Assembly: GCF_032854445.1 (NCBI RefSeq)
Contig: NC_088300.1
Span: 54,536,984 to 54,600,983 of the forward strand
Reading direction: 5' to 3'
Length of the DNA stretch: 64,000 nucleotides
Source: Liolophura sinensis
Lineage: Eukaryota; Mollusca; Polyplacophora; Chitonida; Chitonidae
In this document: positions 49,481-62,089 of the stretch, piece after piece
Position numbering within the stretch: position 1 is the first letter of the stretch
How the letters are laid out: each line of letters begins with the position of its first letter
Program-made: the position numbers and the translations under genes
The notes under the pieces: generated by a model
The model's input: only the letters and a program-made list of their open reading frames with translations
What the model was told of the DNA's origin: nothing
The model's database searches: none

Positions 49481-51110
49481 TGAGACTGGCATAGGATTGC
49501 TCTAAAGTAACTCTGCACTAAGGACAAGTCAGAAAGTTGGGATTAAATGACACATAACCTGAAAAAACACAGATGTAAGAAAAGTTTGGTGTCGGATAAC
49601 TTGAGTGAGTTAAGCTGAAGAGAAAACCTCAGAGAAAATCGCAGATTAAATTTAGGCAGAGACTCGTATTACATACTGTGATTGTCCTGAATGTTGTTTT
49701 GCTTTAATCCCCTTTGATTTCCAGATGGTGGACATGGTATCAGAATTAGTGTAACATCTATAAATTACAAATCTGGAGGATGTCATGGGCGTATTGATGG
49801 TGTGTAACCTTTGTAGTATTGCTGCTTCTGTGATTTGCGGAGTTTTAGACTTTAGAGCAACCGTATCAGTGTGCTGTCAGGGTTCTGGTAAATACCACTT
49901 ATTATATTTCACAAGTGGAACAAAGCTTGCACATTGACCTTTCTGTTGGAACTAACGGCAGAACTAAGAGACGGTTTTTTATTGCAGTGTGGTCCAATTA
50001 AGGTCATTGATCTTGATTGCTCTGTAATCAAATGAAAGTTGATCAGAAAATTTGATCCAGTCCCAGGGTGGCTGCAGCCTGGCGTTGAGGGATAGCAGAG
50101 CCAAAGAGAGGGCTGGCAGTGGTAAACAACACTGTTTATTAGTCCCTTGCTAAACCAGTGAAAAAAGGCAGCTGGTTGATAATTCAATGAAGGAACTGAT
50201 GAAGACTGGTTTAATGGGAGGCCTCCTCCTGATCAGACCTCATGTCCCCAGCTGGCTTCCAGCCCTTGCCTGCAAATTAAGCCAAAAAATTTTAGATTTC
50301 TTGAATATGGCTTTTTTTTTTCTCCTGTTCTTTGTTCCTGTATCAGCTTGGCTCTGGATGACAATTACCACTATTGAAGTTAATAAGTATAGATACCGAA
50401 AAAACATAAAACCTTAACTCTAGAAACTATGATTGATTACCATACTTTGGCATCTTCTGCCGAGTACTGGCCATGTGTAAATGACCAGGTTCTCCACTAA
50501 ATAGCATCTGGTGAGCTCCAGTGCCATTAGCAGGCCCAGCCAAATGAACCAATTACACGCAATAGAACTTAGCTTTTTACTAACTTTGGCCAGCTTAACA
50601 ACTTTACAGGTATTAAACGTGTTTAATGATCTAATTAAAACTATCAGAAACTAGAAGTAAAATTGGAAAAACTGATCATATTAAAATCAGTTTTGTGTAC
50701 ATGTACCTGTGTGTGTTCAGCTTTATTTAGTGGCACTTTTTAATTGTTGCTTAACTTTTCAAATATACAGCCTGTATAAATTCATGTTGATTTGTAATAA
50801 ACTTTTTTTTTTTTAGTGCTGGTGATCAACATTGTATAGAAGCACCTATGTTTAGGGCTGTTGTAGCTTCTTAACATTGAACACATTCCTATCTTATAGT
50901 TCTTCTCTGAGTGGTGATGGGGAAGTATTTAGGGTCCTTTGTGGGTTGTTAGCTAAAGCATTTTTGTCTGCCTTAACTCTTTGAGGTTGCATTCTCAAAT
51001 CCAGCTCTCACTGGCCTGGTTGCGGATCTAAGTCAGGAGATTTGTCAAGTACATGTACCATGAGAAGCTTTGAAAGATTCTTGAGTGTCATTTTACATAC
51101 TAATCATATA

Positions 51111-51177
51111 ATTAAACATTCTTGAGTACTGCGTAAAGCACCAATCAAATAAATAAATATAATCAAACAAATAAATG
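51111..51177 (+). mobile_element. SINE 3'-tail fragment
   Basis: attaaacattcttgagtact, gcgtaaagcaccaatcaaat, aaataaatataatcaaacaa: family 3' end with a doubled tail. The core is absent. Confidence 0.85.
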
Positions 51178-52432
51178 GAAAAGAGTAAAGAAGCTGTTAA
51201 TACCAATGTACAGTTTGAGAAAAATTGATTGAATGTTCTTGGGAAGTTGTTAAATTTCCCAAGATTCAAAATTTGAACACAGAGATAGTTCTTTAATACA
51301 TAATGAATTGCAGTGTACAAGTTGATGATGTGGAAGGGTAGGTAATGATAATGACGTCTTGTTGGATAACTTTAATGTCACTATTTGCTTTTGAGTGGTG
51401 ATTAATATGTTCAAGTGTAGATTCATGTAGATGATAGATAGGCATGCATTTATACAAACGTGTACAGACAAGGATCTGTCTATCATAGTGAACGCAGCCT
51501 GGTGTCACCTTTGAGGAAAGCCCGTAACCGGATACTTTCTGGAAGCCTGAGAGATTTCTGTAACAATCTTCTGTCCAAAGTCTGAGTAAAGTGGAATACC
51601 AGTCGTACTGTTAACCATTGAGCATTGTCATAATTATAGGTAATGAGCCATAATGCAGTGTTAATCCTAACCGAAGCCACTCGGCTGCAATTTCTAGCCA
51701 ATTAGCCTTTGTAGTTGTAGAGGGAGAAAGCCTTTCAAGGCCTGTAATTCTAGCTGCTGCTTTACTTCAGTGGTACCTTGTCCTGGTTGTCACAGGTCTC
51801 CACTTCCATAATCCTCCCTGTTCTTATACATGTAGCTAGGTAATGTAAATCCCCTAATAGACAGGCTGTACTGATGACTGAGCTCTCCAGGGGAGCATTC
51901 CCCATGCAGCAAGGGTGATTATATGCTGCAAAGAAAATTTAATATACACTGTACATGTGTTTTACTTTATATTGGTTTTGACTGAAATTTTCTTTTTTTT
52001 TTTAGTTTCATTTTTCTCATTGAAATTGTAATTTTTGTTCATTGGTTAACTATTATGAGTGAATTATTTAGGTACATGTATTTGTGTTCAAATGATAGCT
52101 TTAGAAATATTGTATGTAATGAAAATTGAGTGTACATGCAGGTATTCTCTGTTCTAGGGTGCGTCTTTACTGATTTTCTGTTGTTTGCTATGATGCCATG
52201 CATTTCCTTTATGCTTTTACATGGTGGAGTTGTCCTGTTAACTTGTCAGTATGAAAACATATATATATTTAGTAACGTGCTAATCTAAGATAGGATGAGT
52301 TGTAAAAAAGGAACTGCAAAAAGGTTTAAAGCAGCCCTATACCCAGAATAAGTCAAATATCTTCTGTTTTTTTTTATTGCAATTGCATGTTATTGCTATA
52401 AATTGATGGTTAAGTTTCACTCACAGCATGTG

Positions 52433-52470
52433 GTAGTTCTATTTGTAGTTTGTAGTTCTATTTGTAGTTT
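52433..52470. repeat. Two perfect 19-bp direct repeats
   Basis: gtagttctatttgtagttt occurs twice in immediate tandem with no mismatch. It is a small isolated duplication with no evident function. Confidence 0.9.
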
Positions 52471-53379
52471 TGAGTAGTAGACTGCACTTCTTGGAACATG
52501 GAGGCATGATATAGAATGGAGTGATGTTCTAATTCTTCTCATTCTTGAAACAAGGAGAGTTGGTGATGGGTGTTAATAACCATTCATTTCCAGCTCTCCT
52601 AGACAAAGGGGTATACTGTACAAAAGAAGGAACAGGACACTCACAGTTTGGTTTCCTTTACAAATGGGTCTATGGCTAGGAGGTAGAGTCACATGATCAC
52701 ACAGGAAGCTCCAGCCATTTCTGTGGGAAGCGACTTCCTCTGAGAATCTTAACAGGCTGCTGAGACTGCAGGTTTTCTCCCCCCTGATCATGTAGTCTAA
52801 AGCCAACCATTGTCCTTTCTTTTGTACACAGTCAAATAATGCCAATATAGATTGAGATAGTGCCTGATGCATTCCACGTGCTCAGACTGAAATTATAGCA
52901 TACTCTGTTATTCAGAGTGTAGACAGTGCCACACCCTCAATTAAGCAACTGCATGGCTGTGCATGCACTTCACTGGGCAATAGCTCATCTCGCATACATG
53001 CGCAAGAGTGTTGTTCTGTGTTTAAAATATTCAGCCGTCTTTGTCTCAAAAGGAAATATATTTGTCTTCAACATTTATGAGGTATTTGGAGGCAGAAATG
53101 TTCATCTGATAGGGTGTTTTATTTAATTTTTTTTCTCTGCTGATGAAATGTCTAAATAAGTGTTAATAAAGAGTCCATCGTTTTGTCAGGATTATACACT
53201 GAAGCGAGGTTGTTGTTAAATTAAAAATTATGTTGTTCAATGCTTTTCATGAATTTCTTGTTAAAAGTAACAGATTCAAATTTTTGAAGAAATAAGATGC
53301 CTTGGTTAACTCATCGTGTAGATAAGATTTTGTTTACCTCAAAAAAGCGTGTGTGTTGGCGATAGTAATTAGCATGGTA

Positions 53380-53860
53380 TGTCTTAGCCCTGTTGTTGTA
53401 ACGAGGTCCTCAAAGATGATAATTGGAAGCTTGGAACTGTGTAAGATTTAGACAGGCTGATTGGGGAAGACTTGTAATGTGTTCCAATTAGACTTGGCAC
53501 AGGTGTCTTTGTGGAAACTTAGGCTGCTAGCTTAACTCAACCCTCACAAAGAGATGTAGAAAAGACTGTGTGGGCAATGGGACCAAATTAGCTGGAAAAC
53601 ATAAAACGGAGCGTCAGCCGTCTTGGTAGGTGTCCCCAATGGCCGACTGGAATTCCATGCTAATCTCCCTTATCTCCCCCTCAGTCCGTACGTCTTTTAC
53701 CAAGCACCTTTATTAATAAGGGAGAGGAATCTCGGGGAATTGGATTACCAAATGTACAAGTTAATGTGGAGCCGAAGATTGGAGTCTAAATTAGAACATT
53801 CCAAATCAAGCCAATTCTGGCTGAGAAATGAAGGATCTTGTTAATGTATAGTTGTTGCTG
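53380..53860. promoter_or_regulatory. Candidate intronic regulatory block upstream of exon 3
   Basis: Includes a GATA-type site (CTTATCT, 53669-53675), ccaaattagctgg and catgctaatctccc in balanced-composition sequence about 0.9-1.3 kb before exon 3. One frame is open at about 53623-53844, but it lacks suitable splice phase and family features. Regulatory role is inferred. Confidence 0.25.
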
Positions 53861-54713
53861 TCTGAGGTATGTCCTGGCTATAGGCTTACTTGAGAGATGT
53901 CAAATTACTGAGTCTATTGACCAGACTGCAAGCCCCTTTACAGCCATATTTTGCAATCATCATCTGGCAAGATTAAAATGGAGTTGTGGCGAAAGCTGAT
54001 TCGACTGTCAAAAGAGGGAATGATGCATCCATGGACAATGTTTCATATAGGCCATGATGGCAAAGATTGGAGTGGAGAAAACCTTAGGAGCACAGCTACC
54101 AAGATGAAAGTTTTCAGATTTTTTTAGGGGTGAAGTGAGATAGATTAAAAAGAAGACCTAAAACAGGAGATCAGTAGATAGGGTTGAAGAGTAAGCAGCT
54201 CAGTCGGCCTGAAAGTGGAATTCTGATCCGTCCTCCGGGAACAAAACTGATATAACAAGACCTGACAAAACACATCCCTGACTTTCTGCTCAGAGATTTG
54301 TCTTACGCTAATTCCCTTTACTGCCTGATTGGTTGGTTAGGATGTCTGAAGCTGTCACACTTTGCTTGCCCTATTAAGTTTCCTTCAATATCTAGCTACC
54401 CTGAACCCCTACCTATAGAAAAACATGGACTATGCCTGGGAGTTCCCAACATTTTTTCCCCCTCAACAATATCCTCATTAATTGCATGTTAAAGGAGAAT
54501 TGTATGGGCACCCATATGTTAGAATTACAACAATTAAAGCTTGATCAATCATTTATGGTACTTTCATTTCTCTTATTTCATAAAATATGAGGCATGGAGC
54601 TGTTGCTATAAGACCAGTAGTGGCTGGTCTTCATCAGTCTGCCTAATTTGACATGAAGGATTAGCTTGGCTTTCCTCAGCCGTTTGTCAACCTTTGCTAT
54701 TCCAGTTTGCCAG

Positions 54714-54776
54714 CAAGATTCAAGGAGGAAACAACAGCCATGACAGAGCCTGCCATCACTGATACGGAGACTAGTG
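54714..54776 (+). CDS. Third coding exon with possible internal start
   Basis: The exon is 63 bp (21 codons), phase 1 on both sides, from cag (54711-54713) to donor AGTG|GTACGT. Joined to exon 2 it adds ARFKEETTAMTEPAITDTET and a Ser. An upstream acceptor (ttgctattccag, ending 54705) has the better pyrimidine tract, but in this phase it reaches a TGA within the exon, so the downstream site is preferred for the long form. The ATG at 54740 in context acagccATGA could start a shorter protein if this exon is used as a first coding exon. Composition remains acidic and Thr-rich. Later exons lie beyond the window. Confidence 0.55.
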
Positions 54777-55849
54777 GTACGTAATACTTTAATGACAGAT
54801 TGTCGCCTTTTTTATGTCGGGCTAGGAGGCAAGGAATGTCTTCAGGAAATGGGGTCTGTACGGTATAGTCTGACTACACCTGAGTTTTTGTAGTTTATAG
54901 TGATTTGAGAACACGCTACATTACCAAAGGACACTGTGTGTTAAGCAGGCCAGGTGAACAGGTCGGAGAGTTTACCTCTATCTGGCTCTGTCTATCTCTG
55001 ATTCCTGACACTTTATCCTGTTGGATTTCATCTTATCAGATTCCCTATGGTTATAGGACTGAGCACTTTTGTGGAGCTTCTTAATGCTAAGTTTGTTCTG
55101 AATTCTCCTTATAAAATGCATGTCTTCTGTTTTCTTACAGTATGACTCTCTTGAGAAAGGGTATCTCGTAGAAATCCACTCATGCTGAGTAATGTTTGAA
55201 GAAGTTGTAGATTTCTCTTCAGGCGTGAAATTACAAAGGACTTTTCAGTGAGAAATACATAAGTGTGAATACATGGTTGTAGTCATAAAAGTCCTCATGG
55301 AATGAGAGTAGCCACATCACATATATAGCATAAAAGTTGTATTTGCAGTTTTAGGAAAAGTTTTTCCTTGTGAGGTTAAATTGTTTTATTGATTGATTTT
55401 GTGTGCAGTTTAATCTAAACTTAAAGTGTAGTTCCTTCTTGTCAAATCCACATGCTTTTAATTAAAAAAAGGAGACAAATGAATTGGCATGGTTTTCTAT
55501 TATGAACTTCTGTACTGTCATTTTTCCTTCATGAATTGTCATCTGTGTAAACATTGGACATATTGTTTAGTGAAACATGAAGTTAAGTTTTTCATTTGTG
55601 TAGCTTCATGGAATGATATGTATGTAAGGTCGTGGAAGTAGCGCAAAAAGAAGTTAAACATGTGTCAGCAATAAAAAGCCATTAAAATACTTTTGAACTC
55701 GGTAACTTTCAGGCCTCTCTAAATTTCGAATTGTCACTGAAGACTTACTGGGTGATCAGAAATGAAATTGTCTTTCATGAATTGAAAGATACCATGATTG
55801 AATATTGAGTTTCGACTTGTAGAAGTCTAGAAATGAAGGACTAGGTTGA

Positions 55850-56170
55850 AAGGCTTGGACCTTGCAAATTCAGCTTGGTTTAGAGCGTCTATAAGGGCGA
55901 GCATATTGAAGGCAGATTGGGTTTGATTGAAGGCGATAATTAAAGCAGCGTACCCTGTAATTAATTAAGTTTGTGTAATGTGGTCGTCAGTGGAAAGGCT
56001 CTGATGTAGCATGTACCTTAAGTCTGTAAGAGTAGCAGTAGGATCAGGCTCAGAGGGGGCTGCCAATTGTCCAGTACAGCCAGTATTAATTATCACTAAT
56101 CACCTCCACTACTTTATCCTCTAACTAAATAACTCTCGTGACATAGGGGCAAAATTATATTATACCATAT
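55850..56170. promoter_or_regulatory. Candidate regulatory block, TAATTA-rich
   Basis: gcgataattaaag and TAATTAATTAAG (55958-55969) lie within 40 bp of each other, followed by attaattatcactaatcacc. This is a homotypic cluster of homeodomain-type cores in noncoding sequence. Confidence 0.28.
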
Positions 56171-57128
56171 TGTAAACCCTGGCTGGAGGCTGTATGTTGA
56201 TTACTTTCTCTCCCTGTGATAGTTATTGTTGATTATACCCTGGCATGTATATGTTCATGAAACATTTGAGTTATTTTTAAGTTTGATTGCTGGCTTTGCT
56301 ACACATACATTGAAAACACCAGTATTATCCGATATATTCGGATAGATGAGTGATGTCTCAGTGATTTATTAAGTCCACTTTAGTCTATTTCTTCATTTTC
56401 AAGTCTACTTTCACATTTTGCTGAGATTTTAGTTTAATATCAATCTGTAACATTAGATTAATTTGTAATAATTAAGATTAAAAAAAAAATGTTATTGCCT
56501 GAGGGTTTTGTATAATGAATTTGCCGGGTTTCTTTGTTGTGTGTGTGTGATAATTATCAGCAATCTTAATTTTCTCAAGTAATATTCAATCAGATGTGTA
56601 ATTGGGTTTTTCTTGAGGCCTTATCCAACTTGAAACTCTCACATGAAATATCGGACAAGGATTTCTTCATATAGATATCATATAACAGGGAGTTCATGAT
56701 ATACACACACATATAGACGAAATAAAATAGCCTGAATATAAATATAATGTTTTAAAACAATGATTCATACAGTAAATATACAACAGGAATTAAGCCAGTC
56801 TGAATAGAACAAAAGAATTAGAAATGCACATTATATTGCAACTTCAGTACTTTAAATAATTTTTTTAAATGAGTTTGTGAGTATTTAAAATAATGATAAC
56901 TAGCCTAAAGGTACATGTATCTGTGTGTAATAAAGAGTTATGATTAAAGGTGCACCTTTTGTTAAGGAGTATGTCTGCTTCTAAGAGTAAAAAAGATGAA
57001 ACATTAAGAAAAGTTTCCATGTCAGTTATGTGATTTCTGTTTTGCAAATACTTTTATATGTATGTAAATATTAGCTTGGATATAACATATTTGCACATTT
57101 TATAATAACTAACGAATTGAGTGATTAT

Positions 57129-57320
57129 AGTGCACCAGTGCAGCACAATGACACCGATTCTGTCATTATGAGCTCAAGTGCGGCTCATACTGCCTTCATC
57201 TCTGGTCTTCAAGCAACCAATGAATGGCGGTTTCCCTAGGTCCTGCACAGTTTCCTCCATCAGTTGTATAAGTGAAATATTACTGAGTACTTTCTGGTGG
57301 AAAACACCAGTGAAATAAAT
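57129..57320 (+). mobile_element. SINE copy, left arm of an inverted pair
   Basis: A degenerate plus-strand copy lacking the A box and with internal deletions. The B-box-like gagctcaagtgcggctca, gtttcctccatcagttgtat and aagtgaaatattactgagta are recognisable. Its tail runs directly into the tail of the next, oppositely oriented copy. Confidence 0.8.
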
Positions 57321-57591
57321 TTATTTATTTATTTGATTGGTGTTTTACACGGTGCTCAAGAATATTTCACTTGAATGACGGCAGCCAGCATTGTGGTGGG
57401 AGGAAACCGGGCACAGCTCGAGGGAAGCCCATGATCATCAGCAGGTTGCTGCAGACCTTCCCATGTACGGCCGGTGAGGAAGCCAGCATGAGCTGGTCTT
57501 GAACTCACAGGGACCACATTGGTGAGAGGCTTCTGGGTCATTACGTTGCATTAGAGAGCTAACCAACTGAGACACAGCGGGTTCCCCCCCC
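57321..57591 (-). mobile_element. Near full-length SINE, right arm of an inverted pair
   Basis: The minus-strand copy shows (plus reading) atttgattggtgttttacac, aatatttcacttgaatgacg, cagcattgtggtgggaggaa, ttgaactcacagggacc and the complement of the A box (aaccaactgagacacagcgg). It ends in a C run. It is better preserved than its partner, so it probably inserted later into that copy's AT-rich tail. Confidence 0.92.
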
Positions 57592-58989
57592 CAACCCCTG
57601 ATATTTCTGATTTATATCTTTGATTTGAAACATAGAGAAATTTTCTCCAGTGTGTCAAACATATTTCTTATTCATTTGTGTTAAGGCAGTAGTTTGAGAT
57701 ATGCACATGTAGGCTTCTTCACATATGTATCTGCACAAGGCCTGACAAGGAGTTTTCCTTTTTTTGTGTGTGTTTTCCTGCTCAGTTTTGTGGTGTGGTT
57801 GTTTTGGTTGACAAGAACACCTTGTGCAGATCTTGTTGCCGCTGTGAACCTCCGTGGGAATTCTCCATCAAGAGTGATTGTAGAAAGGGTTTAGCATATT
57901 CCCTATAGAGTCACTGGTAATTGTCCGAAAATGAACTGCCCTCGGCCACGAAGGAGACATAAAATAAGGAGCAAATTAGCCAGAGAAAAGAGAAACCACT
58001 GAGACTCTGTGCCACTGCTACATCCTCTCTGATTGGTCCAATTGGCATCTTTTTTTAGAGGAAGTTGTGTGTTGTAATGGAGACAGATGGTGGTGATTTG
58101 ACTCTACCTGGCGGTAATAAGCCCCTCGGATCTGCCTGCAAGCAATATGGGAGTCCCTTCCAAACATCCAACCCTACTGAGCCACCTTTCAAAAGACATG
58201 ATAGAGTGAAACTGTTTTCTCTTTTACCTCCTCATTTTCTCAGAGATGAAAGGTTACTCCCTCCAAAATGGGTTCAATTACAGGTAATTTGGCTTGCTGA
58301 AGTGTTTGTACTTTGTCGTGGCCAACCCCCACCTGTATGCGTCAGCATTTATCCAGCAATTCACTAGTTATTTTGTTACTCACTTAAGTCCTACCCCCGT
58401 CTCAACTCTGACCAGGCTACTGACATTTCAGCAGATAAAAACAGCAACTCACAACAACTTTTCCACCGTTTTATCCGCAATTTCAAAGCTGTCACGCAAC
58501 AAAGCTTGGCACTGGGCTTTTATATGGACATTTAACTTGCTGGCTGACAGCAGTAGATGTCCCAAGCCAATTTTAATACTGCTTCTTCCACCATTTATCC
58601 AAGATCAAGGGGGTTGTCTTCTAGAATGTGTAAATAGTGAAACAATTAAAAGTGAAAAGTTGTTAGTTTGCCGCTGTTCTTCTCAACTTTGGACTTGATG
58701 AGCAAACACTTTACGGACACCATCGGATAGCAGTGTTTAAAACGCTTTGCAGATTTCACCCTAAGGTCAAGTTCTAAGGATGTAGTCAGTCTTTGTTTAG
58801 GCCTGTAATGAGGTATGGTACATTACCTAGATTTAAGATTCAGTTTGCCACAAGCACACTTTGTTTTCCAGTTTTCTTCAAAGGAGATGGTCATAATTTT
58901 ATCATCTGTAGAAATTATATGAAGAATCCAGTAGGTCTTTGTAGAGTGCAGTTAACAAGAATTTATTCCATGGAGCTTACATGTTAAAT

Positions 58990-59420
58990 TCTTGGTTTGT
59001 CTGAAGGGCCAAATCATGTTAGCAACCAGCAATAATTAGCGTGACCTCGTCAGCTCTGCATTGCTTGATCTGATCACTGCTTATAATTGACGGACGACAG
59101 GTGCTCGTTTCATGGCTTAACCAGTCAGGTGGTGGTGGCACATCATCCAGAACTAAAGTGTTATATCGACAATCTTTTGTTACATCATCTCAAATTTTAA
59201 TCATCAACCATCCCGCCATCAATCACTATTCCTCCCAGACAGAATTTAATAAAGCCAGTTAGTTAATTTTGTGCCGGCGCTCTCTTTCTGTCCAAGTCTC
59301 TTTTCATCTCGTGTGAATCTTGATCACATTTTTGACTTGCTCTCTGTGATATAATCAGCCAGATTTAATTAAATGTTTGCTGTAGTTGCCTTTTCTATCA
59401 TTATTGTTTACTGGAAGTCC
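58990..59420. promoter_or_regulatory. Candidate regulatory block
   Basis: Balanced composition with agcaataattagcgtgacct, gcttgatctgatcactgctt and cagttagttaattttgtgcc. Noncoding. The call is based on composition and homeodomain-type cores. Confidence 0.22.
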
Positions 59421-59817
59421 TCGTATAATCATGCGGGAGTAAACACCAAAATCCACGATGTCTCTATGTGTTTTTTTTTCTGTGGACGGGTAATTCTGCA
59501 GAAGTACGGATAATAACAAGGCAAGAGATGAGGAATGTTGTAGAAAAGGGGAAGATTTCACGAGGTGGGTGATTCATAGCAACTCAATTATGAGCAATTG
59601 TTGTCTTATTGAACCAGCCACTTAATCCAGCCCCTTGTCATAATAGAGAGATTGTAGTCATCAGGATATTGGCAAACTGTCATTATGGCTACCCTGTGCC
59701 TTCCACTAAGTGAAACATGATAATCTAATAACTCGCAGATTACTCTTGATGTTTCAGGGGACAGCAGACTACTTTATTCAGCTGTTAGCCCATTCCATTA
59801 ATGTTATGAAGTGATAA

Positions 59818-59882
59818 CAGTGGGTGGAGGTGGGAATGGATGGGTGGATGGGTGCGTCTTTAGTAGGTGGATGGGTGGACTG
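59818..59882. repeat. Small GGTGGATG-type minisatellite
   Basis: Imperfect copies of gggtggatg and variants (gtgggtggaggtgggaatgg, atgggtggatgggtgcgtct, then ggtggatgggtggactg). G-rich on the plus strand, with no coding role. Confidence 0.75.
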
Positions 59883-60639
59883 AGAAAGGTGCATTACTCC
59901 GAAGAAGTAGATAAGTGGTGGAGACATTAGATTGGACTATGTGTGTAACTACAGAAAAGGAAGAGGGGTTAGAGAAATGGAGAGATTTAAGGGAGATTCA
60001 AACAGTTCTGAAATTGAAAAGCAGGATGTTATCTTTTGGATTCCATGTTGAAGTGGAGAAATACATTTAACAGCAGAGCAAGGATATTCAGAGAAAATAA
60101 ATGAACAATTACAAAAGAGTTTAACAGAAAAATATCCAAGAAAGTGGGTATAGCAGTAGACAAATAAACTTGGAATTATACAGGCATAGTTAGACACAAG
60201 TTTGTGTGAGTTAGGTATATGTAGATTAATAAAGTACATTTATGAGGAGAAAGTTGATTCAGAGAGTTTAAGGAAAATTCAAGGCTTTGTGTTATCTTCT
60301 CAAAGTAAAAAGAAAAGGAAAAGTAGATTCACTCATGGGTCACAAGAAAATTTAGTGACTAACAAGTGGATTCAGTAAAAGCAATAGTTGTGAAACAGAC
60401 AAGGGCTGAAGCAAGGCTTGACCAGCAGACGACTGGAGATGTATCTGGAGAGAGTAAATTAAGGTAAAGGAGTAAATCTTCAGAGTTGTTTTAAGAGGTT
60501 GCTGTCCAGTTTTCATGGGGAAATGAGTACAGAAGGCATCACAAATGGGGGAATTTCTTGAGCAGATTAATCTGTGTGGATTTAGTGTTCTTTTCAGTGG
60601 CAATCTTCCTCATGTCTGAGCAGATAGAGGGAAGGTGCC

Positions 60640-61240
60640 GTTCTAAGATCTAGACTCTCTGGCATCCTCCCATCCCATCAACAGGCCACATGTCTACACA
60701 AGCTGAAAGGCAAACTTAATTTCCCAATTCCATTTTGGGTAATTTTCTTCAAAAATAGGACCATGTAAGGAGTAATCCTGTAGAAATTAGCTGCCGCCTG
60801 ACACAAAGCCTTAGTGCTGGCAGCAATTTAAATTTTTCCAAGTTAGCTTCTGGTGCTTTTCCATTAGTGTCAGGCCAAAGCAGGAATGATATATATCAGG
60901 GCCCTCTTATACGAACAAAAGCCAGGACAGACAGATTTGGCTGCAAGAGGAAATAGGCAAACAGAATTAATTTCCTTTAATTTCTCCCATTTTCCATGTC
61001 TTATTGCATTTATACACAATCCATAAGAGTGATTAAATGTAATTTCATTAGTTTTTCATTGCATTGATTATTATAATTAAATCCGCTTGATCAAAGATGG
61101 GTTGAGTGGCATTACTCTGAAAATAAGAGCAGATTAAGATTAAGTCAGGTTATCAATTTCGCTGAGTAAATTGCGGCGCAGACGGGGCGATTTACCCAAG
61201 TTCTGTCAACACGCCACTGCATTGCCTTTCTCTGCTCTGA
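60640..61240. promoter_or_regulatory. Candidate regulatory block with TCF/LEF-type site
   Basis: AT-rich but repeat-free, with attaatttcctttaatttc, gcattgattattataattaa and a TCF/LEF-like GATCAAAG (61089-61096). The neighbouring 61160-61200 portion is GC-rich (gcggcgcagacggggcg). No exon is supported. Function is inferred. Confidence 0.28.
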
Positions 61241-62089
61241 GTGGGAACCAAAGCACATACATGTACCTTCTAGACATTGGACAGCTTTTTCTGTTGCGTT
61301 ACGGGACGAGTTTTTCTGACAGAATGGTATAGAGAGGGTTTCATTGAATGTGGCTGATGAAGCTTTGAGTTAATTTCCTCTCCAGTACTATCATTGTTAA
61401 CTCTTGTGCTAACTGACGTGAGAGGTCCCCATTAAGCTGTGTGGGCTCAGGCCTGAATCGCACAGATTTACAACACACCAACACAATTTGACATCAGACC
61501 ATCATTAGCTGTTCAGGAACAGTTAAATCTTTTACTCGGCAGCTTTTGGTCAAAGAAAAAGGATTTGTTTCATTTGAAGATTTTTTCATGTTGCCTATGT
61601 GTGGATGTATGAGAGTGAGAACTTCTACATTTTACTGAGCAACCAGAATATTTGGATGTGTATCTGATCTTTGACGAGGAAAGTGTACATATTTCCGACA
61701 AGGTAGGAATCATTGGACTCAACTTTATGTTATCTTTATTCACTGTATCTTACACAGTTGCCATTTGAGCATTCATGCCAGAGCTGCACGTGAAAATATA
61801 GCCTGGTCTACTCCATCAGTGATTGGGCAGAAAAAGTTTTCAAAGTTTTTGGAGGTATTGCACACTTGATTTAGTGTCCGTATTGTTTATACCCAGTGGA
61901 CGGACTGGAAGTAATACAATATCTGGCAATCATGAGTGGTTCCCCCAATTCTATGTGTTATTGGTATTGAAATTTCAATCATTCACCGATCAGCCCCATC
62001 ACAGATTCATGGAGAATCTGATAAAACATTAAGTAATTAGATAACTGTATATGAAAGTTTTATGTTCTATAAAGCCTGGGACGTCAAAA

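Larger units (their letters stand above)
36436..54713 (+). other. Intron 2, about 18.3 kb
   Basis: Bounded by GTAGGT at 36436 and a cag acceptor ending at 54713. It holds SINE fragments, a 66-bp minisatellite, a diverged duplicated element and candidate regulatory blocks. No other exon fitting phase 1-1 with convincing splice sites was recognised, though very short exons could be missed. Confidence 0.5.

Noticed and set aside
58059-58367. Possible exon after a tttttttag acceptor
   Set aside because: Its open frame needs phase 0 entry while the preceding exon ends in phase 1. The required frame has an early stop, and no family features are present.
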